A DNA stretch of 64,000 bases from Melghirimyces thermohalophilus (GTDB taxonomy: Bacteria; Bacillota; Bacilli; Thermoactinomycetales; DSM-45169): NCBI RefSeq assembly GCF_900102685.1, contig NZ_FMZA01000007.1, positions 112,635 through 176,634 of the forward strand, read 5' to 3'. The notes under the pieces are model-generated. The model saw only the letters and a program-made list of their open reading frames with translations, was not told where the DNA came from and made no database searches. The position numbers were made by a program, and so were the translations under genes. Shown here in pieces: positions 35,167-43,930 of this stretch; the stretch's first letter is position 1; each line of letters begins with the position of its first letter.

Positions 35167-35985
35167 TTGTCTGTGGAATGGAAACAGGTACGCGAGTATC
35201 AGGAGATCCGCTATGAGAAGTACAATCAGATCGCCAAGGTGACCATCAATCGTCCTGAAGTGCGCAACGCTTTTACCCCCCGCACCGTCAATGAGATGAT
35301 CGATGCCTTTGCTCGCGCTCGTGACGACGCGGAAGTGGGTGTGATCATTTTGGCCGGCGAAGGGGACCAAGCGTTCTGCTCCGGCGGTGACCAGTCGGTG
35401 CGCGGGCATGGCGGGTATGTCGGTGAAGACGAGATTCCGCGTCTCAACGTGCTCGATCTGCAACGGCTGATCCGTACCATCCCGAAACCGGTGGTGGCCA
35501 TGGTTTCCGGATACGCGATCGGCGGAGGACATGTGTTGCATGTGGTCTGCGATCTCACCATCGCCGCCGATAACGCGATCTTCGGTCAGACCGGCCCCAA
35601 AGTGGGCAGCTTCGATGCCGGATATGGTGCCGGCTATCTGGCCCGCATCGTCGGACATAAAAAAGCCCGCGAAATCTGGTATCTGTGCCGCCAGTACAAC
35701 GCCCAGGAGGCCCTGGACATGGGGCTGGTCAATACGGTGGTACCGTTGGAGAAGCTGGAAGAAGAGACGATCAAGTGGTGTGAAGAGATGCTGGAGAAAT
35801 CGGCGACCGCCCTTCGCTTCCTGAAAGCTTCCTTTAACGCCGACACCGATGGGTTGGCCGGTCTGCAGCAATTGGGAGGCGATGCCACCCTGCTCTACTA
35901 CACCACTGATGAAGCCAAAGAAGGACGTGACGCCTTCAAGGAGAAACGGAAACCGGACTTCGGTCAGTTCCCCCGTTTCCCGTAA
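35167..35985 (+). CDS. menB: 1,4-dihydroxy-2-naphthoyl-CoA synthase
   Basis: This 272-residue crotonase-fold enzyme closes the naphthoate ring from o-succinylbenzoyl-Co[29 protein letters not shown], and [20 protein letters not shown] are the MenB-specific active-site motifs. TTG 35167 has AAGGAGG eight bases upstream; GTG 35173 is an alternative. A strong terminator ends the operon. Confidence 0.96.
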   Translation: MSVEWKQVREYQEIRYEKYNQIAKVTINRPEVRNAFTPRTVNEMIDAFARARDDAEVGVIILAGEGDQAFCSGGDQSVRGHGGYVGEDEIPRLNVLDLQRLIRTIPKPVVAMVSGYAIGGGHVLHVVCDLTIAADNAIFGQTGPKVGSFDAGYGAGYLARIVGHKKAREIWYLCRQYNAQEALDMGLVNTVVPLEKLEEETIKWCEEMLEKSATALRFLKASFNADTDGLAGLQQLGGDATLLYYTTDEAKEGRDAFKEKRKPDFGQFPRFP

Positions 35986-35995
35986 ACCAAGATGA

Positions 35996-36035
35996 AACGT
36001 CCCTTTCCCCTACGACGGGAGAGGGACGTTTTTTT
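35996..36035 (+). terminator. Terminator of the menFDHB operon
   Basis: AACGTCCCTTTCCC pairs with GGGAGAGGGACGTT, followed by six Ts. Confidence 0.85.
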
Positions 36036-36110
36036 CTAGCGTGAGAAAGGCACAGACTCCGTCTGGGTACATACATTGTTTCCGAAGGAACGATGGGAGG
36101 AGTGAACAAG

Positions 36111-36269
36111 ATGTACGGAATGGTTCCCCCGCCGTGGGCAGCTCCAAAACAAGCCGAGGCGAGCCTGATGCCGGAGTACGCGCAAAGGGCTCTCAACGAG
36201 CACTTGTCTTTGATGCGACAGATCAACCAAAAATTGGATCGTATTGAAGCGTTGCTCCGGCAAAGGTAG
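36111..36269 (+). CDS. Small hypothetical protein (52 residues)
   Basis: ATG 36111 follows GGGAGGAGTG. The product begins with a Pro-rich MYGMVPPPWAAP segment and ends in an amphipathic helix (LSLMRQINQKLDRIEALLRQ), a likely coiled coil. A terminator follows directly. I do not recognise the family. Confidence 0.6.
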   Translation: MYGMVPPPWAAPKQAEASLMPEYAQRALNEHLSLMRQINQKLDRIEALLRQR

Positions 36270-36280
36270 CTGTTTGTAGA

Positions 36281-36317
36281 AACCCACCGCCTCCTGTTTA
36301 GAGACGGTGGGTTGATT
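36281..36317. terminator. Terminator between the small gene and sugE
   Basis: AACCCACCGCCTC pairs with GAGACGGTGGGTT (one mismatch); it can serve both converging genes. Confidence 0.65.
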
Positions 36318-36637
36318 TAAGTTTCTGATGTGATTTGCAGTCCGACCAGGCTGAAAATGAGCAGGGAAAGAAAAACCAATCGGATCCAGTCTTTGGATTC
36401 CCCCAGAAAAAACATGCCGAACAACACCGTTCCCAAGGCACCGATCCCTGTCCAGATGGCATAGGCGGTGCCTACGGGGAGGGTTCGGAGGGAGAGGGAG
36501 AGCAGCCAAAAGCTGAGGCCGCCCGCCAAGAGAAAAATAAGGGTCGGCCACAGTTTGGTGAAACCGTGGCTGTATTTAAGGGCAATGGCCCAGACTGTTT
36601 CCATCATGCCTGCGATCACTAAGATAAACCAAGCCAT
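36317..36637 (-). CDS. sugE: SugE/Gdx-type small multidrug resistance transporter
   Basis: This 106-residue, four-helix SMR protein works as a dual-topology dimer exporting cations in exchange for protons. Glu13 and Trp16 (METVWAIALK), Ser42, Tyr59 and Trp62 match the guanidinium-exporter (Gdx) fingerprint rather than the QacE type. GGAGGTTGATC precedes ATG 36637. The TetR gene ends four bases upstream, so they form one operon. No guanidine riboswitch is visible. Control is through TetR instead. Confidence 0.88.
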   Translation of the reverse strand: MAWFILVIAGMMETVWAIALKYSHGFTKLWPTLIFLLAGGLSFWLLSLSLRTLPVGTAYAIWTGIGALGTVLFGMFFLGESKDWIRLVFLSLLIFSLVGLQITSET

Positions 36638-36641
36638 GTGA

Positions 36642-37235
36642 TCAACCTCCGTTTCGATGGTCGGCCACGCCGGACCAAAAGATCTTCCATACGGAGTCGA
36701 CACGGGTTTCCATCCCCGTGCGGCCATAATAAAAGAGCTGGATAAAAGCTCCGTCCAGCAGGCAGTAATAGGAAGCGAGAAGATCCTCCAGCGCCAGGGG
36801 GCGGATCTGTCCACTGCGGATTCCTTCCCTAAAGATGGAGGAGAGAAGCTCAGACAGCATCTCTTCCGACTTTAAGAACCGGGCGCGGAGCTTTTCTTTC
36901 AAGGAAGCGGGGGGAAACAGCATCGCCCGCTTCAAAAAAGCAGTCTCCTCTTCCCTTTCCAAAAAATATTGGATATTGTCCAAAAGGATGCGGTACAGCC
37001 GCTCCTCGACAGAAAGTTGTTTAATATCCGCGGCCAGCTGTTCCGTCCGTTCCAGCTGATGATGGAGAACCTGTTCAAACACCTTCAGAAACAGATCTTC
37101 TTTACCCGAAAAGTGTGCGTAGATGGATGACTTTTTCATTCCCACCTCGTCGGCGATTCGGGCGAGGGAGGCACCATTGTAGCCTTCCTGGGCAAAAAGC
37201 CGCAATGACGCGTCGATAATCCCTTGCGCAGACAT
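36642..37235 (-). CDS. TetR-family repressor of the sugE operon
   Basis: This 197-residue repressor has the N-terminal helix-turn-helix with RIADEVGMKKSSIYAHFSGKED and a variable ligand-binding domain. AGGTGG precedes ATG 37235. The palindrome at 37249-37266 upstream is its likely operator. Co-transcribed with sugE, it probably releases DNA when a cationic substrate accumulates; which one is not known. Confidence 0.9.
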   Translation of the reverse strand: MSAQGIIDASLRLFAQEGYNGASLARIADEVGMKKSSIYAHFSGKEDLFLKVFEQVLHHQLERTEQLAADIKQLSVEERLYRILLDNIQYFLEREEETAFLKRAMLFPPASLKEKLRARFLKSEEMLSELLSSIFREGIRSGQIRPLALEDLLASYYCLLDGAFIQLFYYGRTGMETRVDSVWKIFWSGVADHRNGG

Positions 37236-37248
37236 GGGTTCACACCAC

Positions 37249-37266
37249 CTAACGAACGGTCGTTAG
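37249..37266. promoter_or_regulatory. TetR operator
   Basis: The inverted repeat CTAACGAACGGTCGTTAG fits the AACGAACG/CGTTCGTT form used by many TetR repressors. It lies 14 bases before the TetR start codon and upstream of menE on the other strand. Confidence 0.65.
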
Positions 37267-37393
37267 TTTGATTGTAATGGACATAACGGAGATCGACAAG
37301 TCCCCGTCTCTTGGGATCATGCCTCCCATTGAGGGAAATCCGTTATAATATAAGGAGAAAGCGAAACTGGTTTTACGGAAAGGTTGAAGGTGT

Positions 37394-38911
37394 ATGTCTT
37401 CACTGCAACAGGAAACAACGATGCCTGCCTGGCTGGATCAACGGGCCCGCTTGACACCGGAGCGGACGGCGGTTATCTCCGGGATGGAGCGGCGAACCTT
37501 TGCTGAGCTGGCAGAGGAAGCCCGCAGCATAGCGGCAAAGCTGGCTGGATTGGGCATCGAGAAGGGGGACCGTGTCGCCTTCCTGATGCAAAACGGGGTT
37601 CACACGGTCACCTTGATTCACGGGGTGACCCGCCTGGGAGCGGTATTGGTCCCACTCAATACCCGGCTCGCTCCGCGGGAAATCGCTTGGCAGGTGGAAG
37701 ATTGCGGAGCCAAGGTGCTGGTCTATGATCAGGTTCATCGGGAGAAGGCAGAGGCGGCACGGACTGGAACCCCCGACAGCGGTGTGAACATGATCTTTTG
37801 GCAACAGCTTTTGCAACAGCGGGAAATGGGTATAGAGCTCCCTGCCCGTGTTTCCCTACAAGATTTACACACGATCATGTATACCTCTGGCACCACCGGT
37901 CGGCCGAAAGGGGTGATGCTTACCTGGGGCAACCACTGGTGGAGCGCCACCGCTTCCGCTCTCAATCTGGGTCTGGATCCCCATGAACGATGGTTGGCGG
38001 CTGTCCCCCTCTTTCACATGAGCGGATTATCGATCTTGATACGCAGTGTTATCTATGGTATGACTGCCGTTGTTCATACCCGTTTCGACCCGGTTGAGGC
38101 CAACCGGGCGATCCGGGAGGAGGGGGTGATGATCGTCTCTGTAGTGGGAACGATGCTGACCCGTATGCTGGACGAGCTGGGAGAAGAGGGGTATCCCGAT
38201 TCCTTCCGCGGCATGCTGTTGGGAGGAGGGCCCGCGCCGAAGCCGCTCTTGGAACGCTGTGCAGAGAAAGGGGTCCCGGTGTTTCAAACCTACGGGATGA
38301 CGGAGACCGCTTCCCAGATCGCGACCCTGGCTCCGGAATACAGTCTGGAGAAACTGGGTTCGGCAGGAAAGCCCCTGTTTCCGGCGGAGCTGAAAATCGT
38401 AAAGGAGGGTCAGGAAGCGCCGGCCTGGCAAACGGGAGAGATCGTTGTCAAGGGTCCCAATGTAACCCAGGGCTACTGGCAGCGGGAAGAGGCGACACGG
38501 GAGGCGATTCGCGGCGGCTGGCTTTACACCGGTGATCTCGGCTATCTGGATGCTGACGGTTTTCTATACGTGATGGATCGGCGGAAAGACCTGATCATCT
38601 CCGGCGGGGAAAACGTGTATCCAGCCGAGGTAGAGGCAGTATTGCTTGCCCATCCGTCGGTGGCAGACGCCGGGGTGACCGGTATCCCCGACTCCACCTG
38701 GGGTCAGGTTCCCGTCGGTTTTGTAAGCATAAAAGACGGAGCCGACTTCCATGAAAATGAGCTGCTTTCCCATTGTCGAGAACGGTTGGCCCGATACAAA
38801 GTGCCGATCCGTATTCACCCTGTGAAGGAACTGCCCAAAAACGCATCCAATAAGCTTCTGCGGCGGGAACTGGCTCGCTGGGCTTCCCAAGGGGAGTGGG
38901 CCCGACGTTGA
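37394..38911 (+). CDS. menE: o-Succinylbenzoate-CoA ligase
   Basis: This 505-residue ANL-superfamily enzyme activates o-succinylbenzoate with ATP and CoA. MYTSGTTGRPKGVML is the phosphate loop, YGMTETASQIATL follows, and the hinge reads DRRKDLIISGGENVYPAEVE. GAAGGTG precedes ATG 37394. The stop overlaps the start of menC. The pair is separated from menFDHB by the TetR/SugE module and a small gene. Confidence 0.94.
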   Translation: MSSLQQETTMPAWLDQRARLTPERTAVISGMERRTFAELAEEARSIAAKLAGLGIEKGDRVAFLMQNGVHTVTLIHGVTRLGAVLVPLNTRLAPREIAWQVEDCGAKVLVYDQVHREKAEAARTGTPDSGVNMIFWQQLLQQREMGIELPARVSLQDLHTIMYTSGTTGRPKGVMLTWGNHWWSATASALNLGLDPHERWLAAVPLFHMSGLSILIRSVIYGMTAVVHTRFDPVEANRAIREEGVMIVSVVGTMLTRMLDELGEEGYPDSFRGMLLGGGPAPKPLLERCAEKGVPVFQTYGMTETASQIATLAPEYSLEKLGSAGKPLFPAELKIVKEGQEAPAWQTGEIVVKGPNVTQGYWQREEATREAIRGGWLYTGDLGYLDADGFLYVMDRRKDLIISGGENVYPAEVEAVLLAHPSVADAGVTGIPDSTWGQVPVGFVSIKDGADFHENELLSHCRERLARYKVPIRIHPVKELPKNASNKLLRRELARWASQGEWARR

Positions 38912-40014
38912 TCATTCATCAAGTCACTCTCCATCAGATTCAGATGAGGATGAAAACACCCTTTACCAACAGTTTGACCACGGTGACCGACCGAGAGCTG
39001 ATCCTGGTGGAAGTGGAGGATGAGAGCGGTCGGATCGGTTGGGGGGAGTGCAGTGCTTTCTCTTCCCCCTGGTACACCGAAGAGACGATCGGCACTGCCT
39101 GGCATGTGATGGAAGATTTTCTGATCCCCCGCCTCCTGCATACGTCTTTGCACCATCCTAGGGACGTAGCGGAGCGTTTTCAACCGATCCGCCGCCATCC
39201 TATGGCTAAGGCGGCGATTGAGGGGGCAGTTTGGGATGTTTGGTGCAAGGCGGAGGGGATACCCTTGGCTCGTGCCTTGGGCGGGACAAGAGAGCAGATC
39301 GCTTCGGGGGTAGCGGTAGGTGCCGGCGATCTGGGGGTGATGGTGGAGACGATTCGCTGTCGGGTAGAGCAAGGTTACCGCCGCGTCAAAGTAAAGGTGA
39401 AACCGGGGGCTGATATAAAAGTGCTGAAGCGGATCCGGTTGGAGTTTCCCGATCTTCCCCTGATGGCTGATGCCAACTCCGCGTACACTCTGGAGGATGT
39501 GGATCACTTAAAACAGCTGGACGACTTTTCCCTGATGATGTTGGAACAACCTCTGGCCGCTGACGATATTGTCGATCATGCCCGTTTGCAGGCGGAATTG
39601 TCCACCCCGATCTGTCTGGATGAAAGTCTTCACTCTGCTGCCGATGTCCGGAGAGCGTTGGAATTGGGCAGTTGCCGCGTCGTCAACGTAAAACCGGCTC
39701 GGGTTGGGGGCCTTTCGGAGGCGAAACGGATTCACGATCTTTGCCTGGATCGCGGCATCCCCCTCTGGTGTGGCGGTATGTTGGAAACGGGGGTGGGTCG
39801 GGCTCACAGTATCGCACTCGCCTCCCTGGACGGATTTACCCTGCCAGGAGACATATCCGCCTCGAACCGATATTGGCATCAAGACGTGATTGAACCGGAG
39901 ATCACTCTGGAAGAGGGGAGCATTAAAGTTCCCTGGGATCGTCCGGGGATCGGTTTTGAGGTGGACCGACACCGACTGCAGGAAGTCCGGGTAAAGAAAA
40001 AGGTTTACACATAA
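38908..40014 (+). CDS. menC: o-Succinylbenzoate synthase
   Basis: This 368-residue enolase-superfamily enzyme dehydrates the MenH product. The catalytic Lys lies in RRVKVKVKPG, metal ligands lie in ADANSAY, MLEQPL and CLDESLHS, and the second Lys in NVKPARVGGLSEA. TTG 38908 overlaps the menE stop (TTGA) with GGGGAG eleven bases upstream; GTG 38896 has no spacing to that site. Family annotation could also be N-acylamino acid racemase, but position next to menE decides. Confidence 0.93.
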   Translation: MIIHQVTLHQIQMRMKTPFTNSLTTVTDRELILVEVEDESGRIGWGECSAFSSPWYTEETIGTAWHVMEDFLIPRLLHTSLHHPRDVAERFQPIRRHPMAKAAIEGAVWDVWCKAEGIPLARALGGTREQIASGVAVGAGDLGVMVETIRCRVEQGYRRVKVKVKPGADIKVLKRIRLEFPDLPLMADANSAYTLEDVDHLKQLDDFSLMMLEQPLAADDIVDHARLQAELSTPICLDESLHSAADVRRALELGSCRVVNVKPARVGGLSEAKRIHDLCLDRGIPLWCGGMLETGVGRAHSIALASLDGFTLPGDISASNRYWHQDVIEPEITLEEGSIKVPWDRPGIGFEVDRHRLQEVRVKKKVYT

Positions 40015-40022
40015 AAACATCC

Positions 40023-40050
40023 TTGCCAAAAAATGGTAAATAGGTAGAAT
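40023..40050 (+). promoter_or_regulatory. Promoter of the membrane protein gene at 40081
   Basis: TTGCCA and TAGAAT are 16 bases apart, about 30 bases before the start codon. Confidence 0.55.
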
Positions 40051-40080
40051 GGAGGAAAGAGAAAAGAAAGAGGGTCAAGC

Positions 40081-40494
40081 ATGTTCAAATCCTTGTTGGT
40101 GATCTCCATTACCTCCTTTGTGATCGGACTCGGCTTTCAAATCATGATTTGCGGCCTCTACATCACCACCATAATAGAAGCCTACGATCCGGCATTGGTC
40201 CTGCTGTTGGCGTTGTATCTGGTCTCCGAAACCCTGGTGATTGGAGGAGTGCTTTACTTTGTGGTGGCAGCACCGCTCCTTTTCCTCTTACTCGGCAAGC
40301 TGCACATGACGGAACCTGGTTTTTATCCCTTGGCCGCCATCTTACTCTGTGCTGTACTAGCAGCTTCCAAAGGGTTTTACACGGAAATGATGGATTGGCG
40401 TTTGTTTGCTCTGTTCGTTCCCGCTGCCTTCTTTTTCGGAGGGATGTGGTGGAACCGAATCGAGCTGGACCGTCGGGTAAAACTGGCCGCCTGA
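40081..40494 (+). CDS. Hypothetical four-helix membrane protein
   Basis: This 137-residue protein has four predicted membrane segments (about residues 5-27, 38-60, 64-95 and 100-125) and a short basic tail. Its start has only a GAAAGAGGGTC site. I do not recognise the family. It has its own promoter and a terminator at 40546. Confidence 0.7.
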   Translation: MFKSLLVISITSFVIGLGFQIMICGLYITTIIEAYDPALVLLLALYLVSETLVIGGVLYFVVAAPLLFLLLGKLHMTEPGFYPLAAILLCAVLAASKGFYTEMMDWRLFALFVPAAFFFGGMWWNRIELDRRVKLAA

Positions 40495-40545
40495 CGAATA
40501 GTCCAGGATTGATGGATCGGAGAATTCCTTTAGGCCGTATATTAG

Positions 40546-40592
40546 CAAAAAGCAGGACCCGGCCCTCCTCGGGAGCGGGTCTTGCTTTTTGC
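40546..40592. terminator. Terminator after the membrane protein gene
   Basis: AAAAAGCAGGACCCG pairs with CGGGTCTTGCTTTTT (one mismatch). Confidence 0.75.
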
Positions 40593-40728
40593 AGGTCATG
40601 AAATACTCTGATTCTTCTATTTCATCAACAGAGAGAAAGGGATATAATCGGACATGAATGTACGCCCATTCAGTCGGTGGTAACCGAACTTGGGAACTAG
40701 GTTTTTGAAAATGAGTAGAAGGGGTTCG

Positions 40729-41304
40729 GTGAGTAAGAGTATGAATAACCAGGGTGCACAGGATGGGCGAAATATGGGATTTCAACAGCTGAAACCGCGG
40801 TTTTATGATCCGGAGTCAGATGAAGAAACCGTGGTGCGTTTTCACCTAGACCTGATGCGCGCCCATTACAAGCTTTGGTCCGATCTGCACGGAAGAAGAT
40901 ATGACGCGGAGTATTGGAATCGATTATTGGAACGGGAACAAGTGGGTAAAAAGTGGGCGGAGGAGTTGCGGAAGCGGATACAGGATCCGGATGCCTTGCT
41001 GTTGGTGTTTACCGATACCGACGATATTCTAGTCGGCTTTCTGTATGCGGAGATCCGGAACGATCATCTGACCTTTCGCAGGGAAGGATTTATTAACGAG
41101 ATTTATCTTCACCCTGATTATCGCGGACGGAACCTATCCAAATCGATGTTGGCTCGGGGAGAACGGTGGTTTCAAGAGCGGTGTGTCTCTCACCGCCATG
41201 TATTCGTCACCAGCAACAACTTGGCTGCGGTTAAGCTGTACGCCTCCCTAGGCTTTCGAGTGACAGACTACCGAATGAGCAAAACGGAATTGTATGAAGG
41301 GTAG
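40729..41304 (+). CDS. GNAT-family N-acetyltransferase
   Basis: This protein is about 191 residues long. The acetyl-CoA-binding turn is in EIYLHPDYRGRNLSKSML and the C-terminal strand is SNNLAAVKLYASLGFRV. Start is uncertain: GTG 40729 has AGAAGGGG at a good distance; ATG 40741 and ATG 40774 are alternatives. The acceptor is unknown. It stands alone with a TATAAT at 40643. Confidence 0.82.
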   Translation: MSKSMNNQGAQDGRNMGFQQLKPRFYDPESDEETVVRFHLDLMRAHYKLWSDLHGRRYDAEYWNRLLEREQVGKKWAEELRKRIQDPDALLLVFTDTDDILVGFLYAEIRNDHLTFRREGFINEIYLHPDYRGRNLSKSMLARGERWFQERCVSHRHVFVTSNNLAAVKLYASLGFRVTDYRMSKTELYEG

Positions 41305-41376
41305 TTTGAAAAGTAAACAAAAACGGGTACTATATTTTGTGTATCGAAATAATGGGTGACGAATGGAGGATGAAAC

Positions 41377-42396
41377 ATGTCTGATCAGACGAACAGACAG
41401 ATTCTGTTGGCGGAACGCCCCAAAGGTTGGCCTGATGAAAACACCTTTCAAATGAAGGAATCTCCTCGGCCCTCTCCTCAGGAAGGGGAAGTGCTGGTCC
41501 GTACCGTCTATCTTTCGGTTGACCCTTATATGCGGGGGCGAATGAACGATGCCAAATCCTACGTGGCTCCTTTTGAATTGAATCAGGTGTTGACCGGTGG
41601 CGTCGTCGGTCAGGTAGAAGAATCGAAACATCCTGATTTTCAAGCGGGGGATCTCGTAACCGGGATGATGGGATGGCAGGATTATTCCGTCCTCAAGGGG
41701 GAGGAGCTTCGTCAAGTGGATACCCGGTTGGCGCCCCCTACTACGGCTCTCGGGGTCCTGGGGATGCCTGGTTTGACGGCTTATTTCGGTTTGCTGGAGA
41801 TCGGTCAACCGAAACAAGGGGAGACCGTGGTCGTATCGGGAGCCGCCGGGGCCGTTGGTTCGGTAGTTGGACAGATCGCCAAATTGAAAGGGTGCCGTGT
41901 GGTCGGTATCGCCGGATCCCCGGAAAAAATCCGTTTCCTCAAAGAAGAACTCGGGTTTGATGCCGTGATCAACTATAAGACCGACGACGTGAAACAGGCT
42001 CTCAAAGAGGCCTGCCCTGATGGCGTCGATATCTATTTTGACAACGTGGGCGGCGAAATTTCCGATCATGTGGTTCGTCGGATCAATAAATACGCTCGGA
42101 TCGTCATTTGCGGACAGATCGCCCTGTACAACTTGGACAAACCCGATGAGGGTCCCCGGGTTCAGACCAACCTGTTGATCAACAGCGCGTTGATGAAAGG
42201 ATTCATCGTATCTGACTATCAGGATCGGTTTAAGGAAGGTTTGGTCCAACTGGCTGAATGGGTGGCCCAGGGCAAGATTCAGTACCGCGAAAATATCGTC
42301 GAAGGATTGGAAAACGCCCCTGATGCCTTCCTGGGTCTGTTTAAAGGTGAAAATCTGGGTAAGCAGCTGGTTAAAGTATCCGATATCAAGGAATAA
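41377..42396 (+). CDS. yfmJ: NADP-dependent oxidoreductase, YfmJ/CurA type
   Basis: This 339-residue zinc-free medium-chain dehydrogenase reduces alpha,beta-unsaturated ketones. LSVDPYMRGRMN is the family signature, and the NADPH-binding loop reads VSGAAGAVGSVVGQIAKL. YFDNVGGEI and VICGQIALYN are typical of the curcumin/prostaglandin reductase branch. GGAGGATG precedes ATG 41377. It is monocistronic with a terminator. Confidence 0.93.
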   Translation: MSDQTNRQILLAERPKGWPDENTFQMKESPRPSPQEGEVLVRTVYLSVDPYMRGRMNDAKSYVAPFELNQVLTGGVVGQVEESKHPDFQAGDLVTGMMGWQDYSVLKGEELRQVDTRLAPPTTALGVLGMPGLTAYFGLLEIGQPKQGETVVVSGAAGAVGSVVGQIAKLKGCRVVGIAGSPEKIRFLKEELGFDAVINYKTDDVKQALKEACPDGVDIYFDNVGGEISDHVVRRINKYARIVICGQIALYNLDKPDEGPRVQTNLLINSALMKGFIVSDYQDRFKEGLVQLAEWVAQGKIQYRENIVEGLENAPDAFLGLFKGENLGKQLVKVSDIKE

Positions 42397-42410
42397 TCAT
42401 CGGCTCTCTG

Positions 42411-42444
42411 CCCTCTTTCCTTTTGGGAAAGAGGCGTTTTTTTT
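42411..42444 (+). terminator. Terminator after yfmJ
   Basis: CCTCTTTCC pairs with GGGAAAGAGG, followed by eight Ts. Confidence 0.85.
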
Positions 42445-42513
42445 AAGTGAACACAGGAAATTCGAACCGGTTTCCCGAATGGAGAGAGAAACCACTCATC
42501 GAGGTGATGCTCC

Positions 42514-43089
42514 GTGGATCTGCAGTTTTATCTGGAAAACACCCGCTACGCGTCGGAGAACTTGCTTCGTCTCGTCTGGGAGCAAAAACAAGAGTATGCC
42601 CGCTTGCTGCAGGAGCACGAACAGGTGAAGGAACAGCGGGAATCCTGTTATGCTCCGGTCTCCCATAAGGGCATCGGAACGACGAAAGAGGACTTGGATG
42701 TCAAGATCGAGGAGCTGATCATGGCCAAGGAGATTAAAGTAAATTCGATCCAGGTGCTGAGCGGTGCTTTACTTCAGATCGCCAAACAAGGAATGTCCAT
42801 CGTCCACGGTGACTTTAACAATTGGCCGGCTGGCAAAGAGATACAGGGGAACGGCCAAAGGGTTACCCTGAAGGAAATCATCCGCCACGGGCGCAATCAA
42901 GCGATGCATTTCGAAGAGGACCTGTACGAGGAAACCAAGGAATTTTTCGACCGCCTCGCCGTGGTCGCCGGCGACGACGCCCTCTCCGCCCGCAAACATC
43001 CTGGCAAAAACTTGGCCTTTCAAGTGGTGCAATTTTTGCACTGGAACGATTACGCCTCTTATGAATCCGATATGTTGTTGATGCAGTGA
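42514..43089 (+). CDS. HEPN-like helical protein
   Basis: This 191-residue all-helical protein starts at GTG 42514 with GAGGTGATG upstream. Arg127-Asn-Gln-Ala-Met-His132 matches the RNxxxH active-site motif of HEPN ribonucleases, and it sits in a long helix (KEIIRHGRNQAMHFEEDLYE) as in that family. Two further helices lie before it. No nucleotidyltransferase (MNT) partner or other toxin-antitoxin gene is adjacent, so it may be a stand-alone HEPN protein or an unrelated helical family. I do not recognise a closer match. Confidence 0.6.
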   Translation: MDLQFYLENTRYASENLLRLVWEQKQEYARLLQEHEQVKEQRESCYAPVSHKGIGTTKEDLDVKIEELIMAKEIKVNSIQVLSGALLQIAKQGMSIVHGDFNNWPAGKEIQGNGQRVTLKEIIRHGRNQAMHFEEDLYEETKEFFDRLAVVAGDDALSARKHPGKNLAFQVVQFLHWNDYASYESDMLLMQ

Positions 43090-43097
43090 ATACCTGT

Positions 43098-43286
43098 TCA
43101 TGTGATGGCTGGGCAGATGAGCTGGATCAATTCCAATAACAGCATAGCCCCATTCCAAAGAGGCCGAAGGAGGCAGCCAGCATAAACCCACCTGTCAGGC
43201 TGACAACGTGATTCCGGTGGCCAGACCACTGAGGTTGTGTCGGTTTGACAATCCCTTATCGGCAGGCGAACCAGGATCTGCAACAA
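43098..43286 (-). pseudogene. Possible remnant of a membrane permease
   Basis: On the minus strand, pieces in different frames read NLSGLATGITLS, LTGGFMLAASFGLFGMG and MLLLELIQLICPAIT, a run of hydrophobic segments that looks like the end of a transporter. The joins need at least two frame changes. Weak evidence. Confidence 0.35.
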
Positions 43287-43426
43287 TCGGTTGGCCTGCC
43301 GAGTATGGTGCCGAAAAGTTTAGATGTCCCCAGAGATGAAATATAGCCGACCTGTGGATGAATCAAAAAAACTATTAAAACTGTAATTGGTTCAACCATA
43401 GTTAAATTTGCAACCTCGCATTTTCT

Positions 43427-43440
43427 TTAAGCGCTTCATA
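43427..43440. promoter_or_regulatory. LacI-type operator, copy 1
   Basis: TTAAGCGCTTCATA contains the AAGCGCTT palindrome found at five places around the lacI and iolT genes. A related CGCTTC sequence follows 14 bases later. Confidence 0.55.
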
Positions 43441-43742
43441 ATAAACGCTTCTCCTCTTGCCATTCGCAAGGCGCTTACTTTGGTAATCCAATATTTCTAA
43501 CCATTGCAATTGATAAAATCCTGATTTACAATCAAAAAGCGATTTTATAAGTGTTTAAAAAAGACGCCATTTGGCGAAGAAGGGTGAGCGGAACAGGTCG
43601 TACACCCCTGGGAAGGACTCAATAGTTTTAGGGAAGGCTGATCGATTAAGGAATGGCTCGTAAAGGAGCCACTTTAATGATGTGGATCAAGCATTTACTT
43701 AACCTTAGATCCTGGTGATATCACCCCCGATGTTCCGGCCGG

Positions 43743-43860
43743 GTAGAGACCGCTTATCTGAATGAAGTGATCGCTTTTATCCAATGCTTGAAGGATGATC
43801 GAAAAACCGATTTTTGCGGACAAAAACAACAAATCAACGGGTACGATCCAGTCTTGAATC
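43743..43860 (+). pseudogene. C-terminal remnant of a Gfo/Idh dehydrogenase
   Basis: The frame reads VETAYLNEVIAFIQCLKDD and RKTDFCGQ, resembling the helix and loop near the end of inositol dehydrogenase-like enzymes. It stops before the usual final strand. The N-terminal part is absent. Confidence 0.45.
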
Positions 43861-43886
43861 GTTGAGATAAATTGGGTAAGCTGATG

Positions 43887-43900
43887 CTCAGCGCTTCATA
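43887..43900. promoter_or_regulatory. LacI-type operator, copy 2 (before lacI)
   Basis: CTCAGCGCTTCATA lies about 30 bases before the lacI-like start codon and keeps the GCGCTTC half of the motif; suitable for autoregulation. Confidence 0.5.
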
Positions 43901-43930
43901 TAAGGGTAACGTGGAAAGAAGGCATGAGAA

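Noticed and set aside
36041..36247. 68-residue frame overlapping the small gene at 36111
   Set aside because: The alternative frame from ATG 36111 has a proper ribosome-binding site and terminator placement; this one does not.
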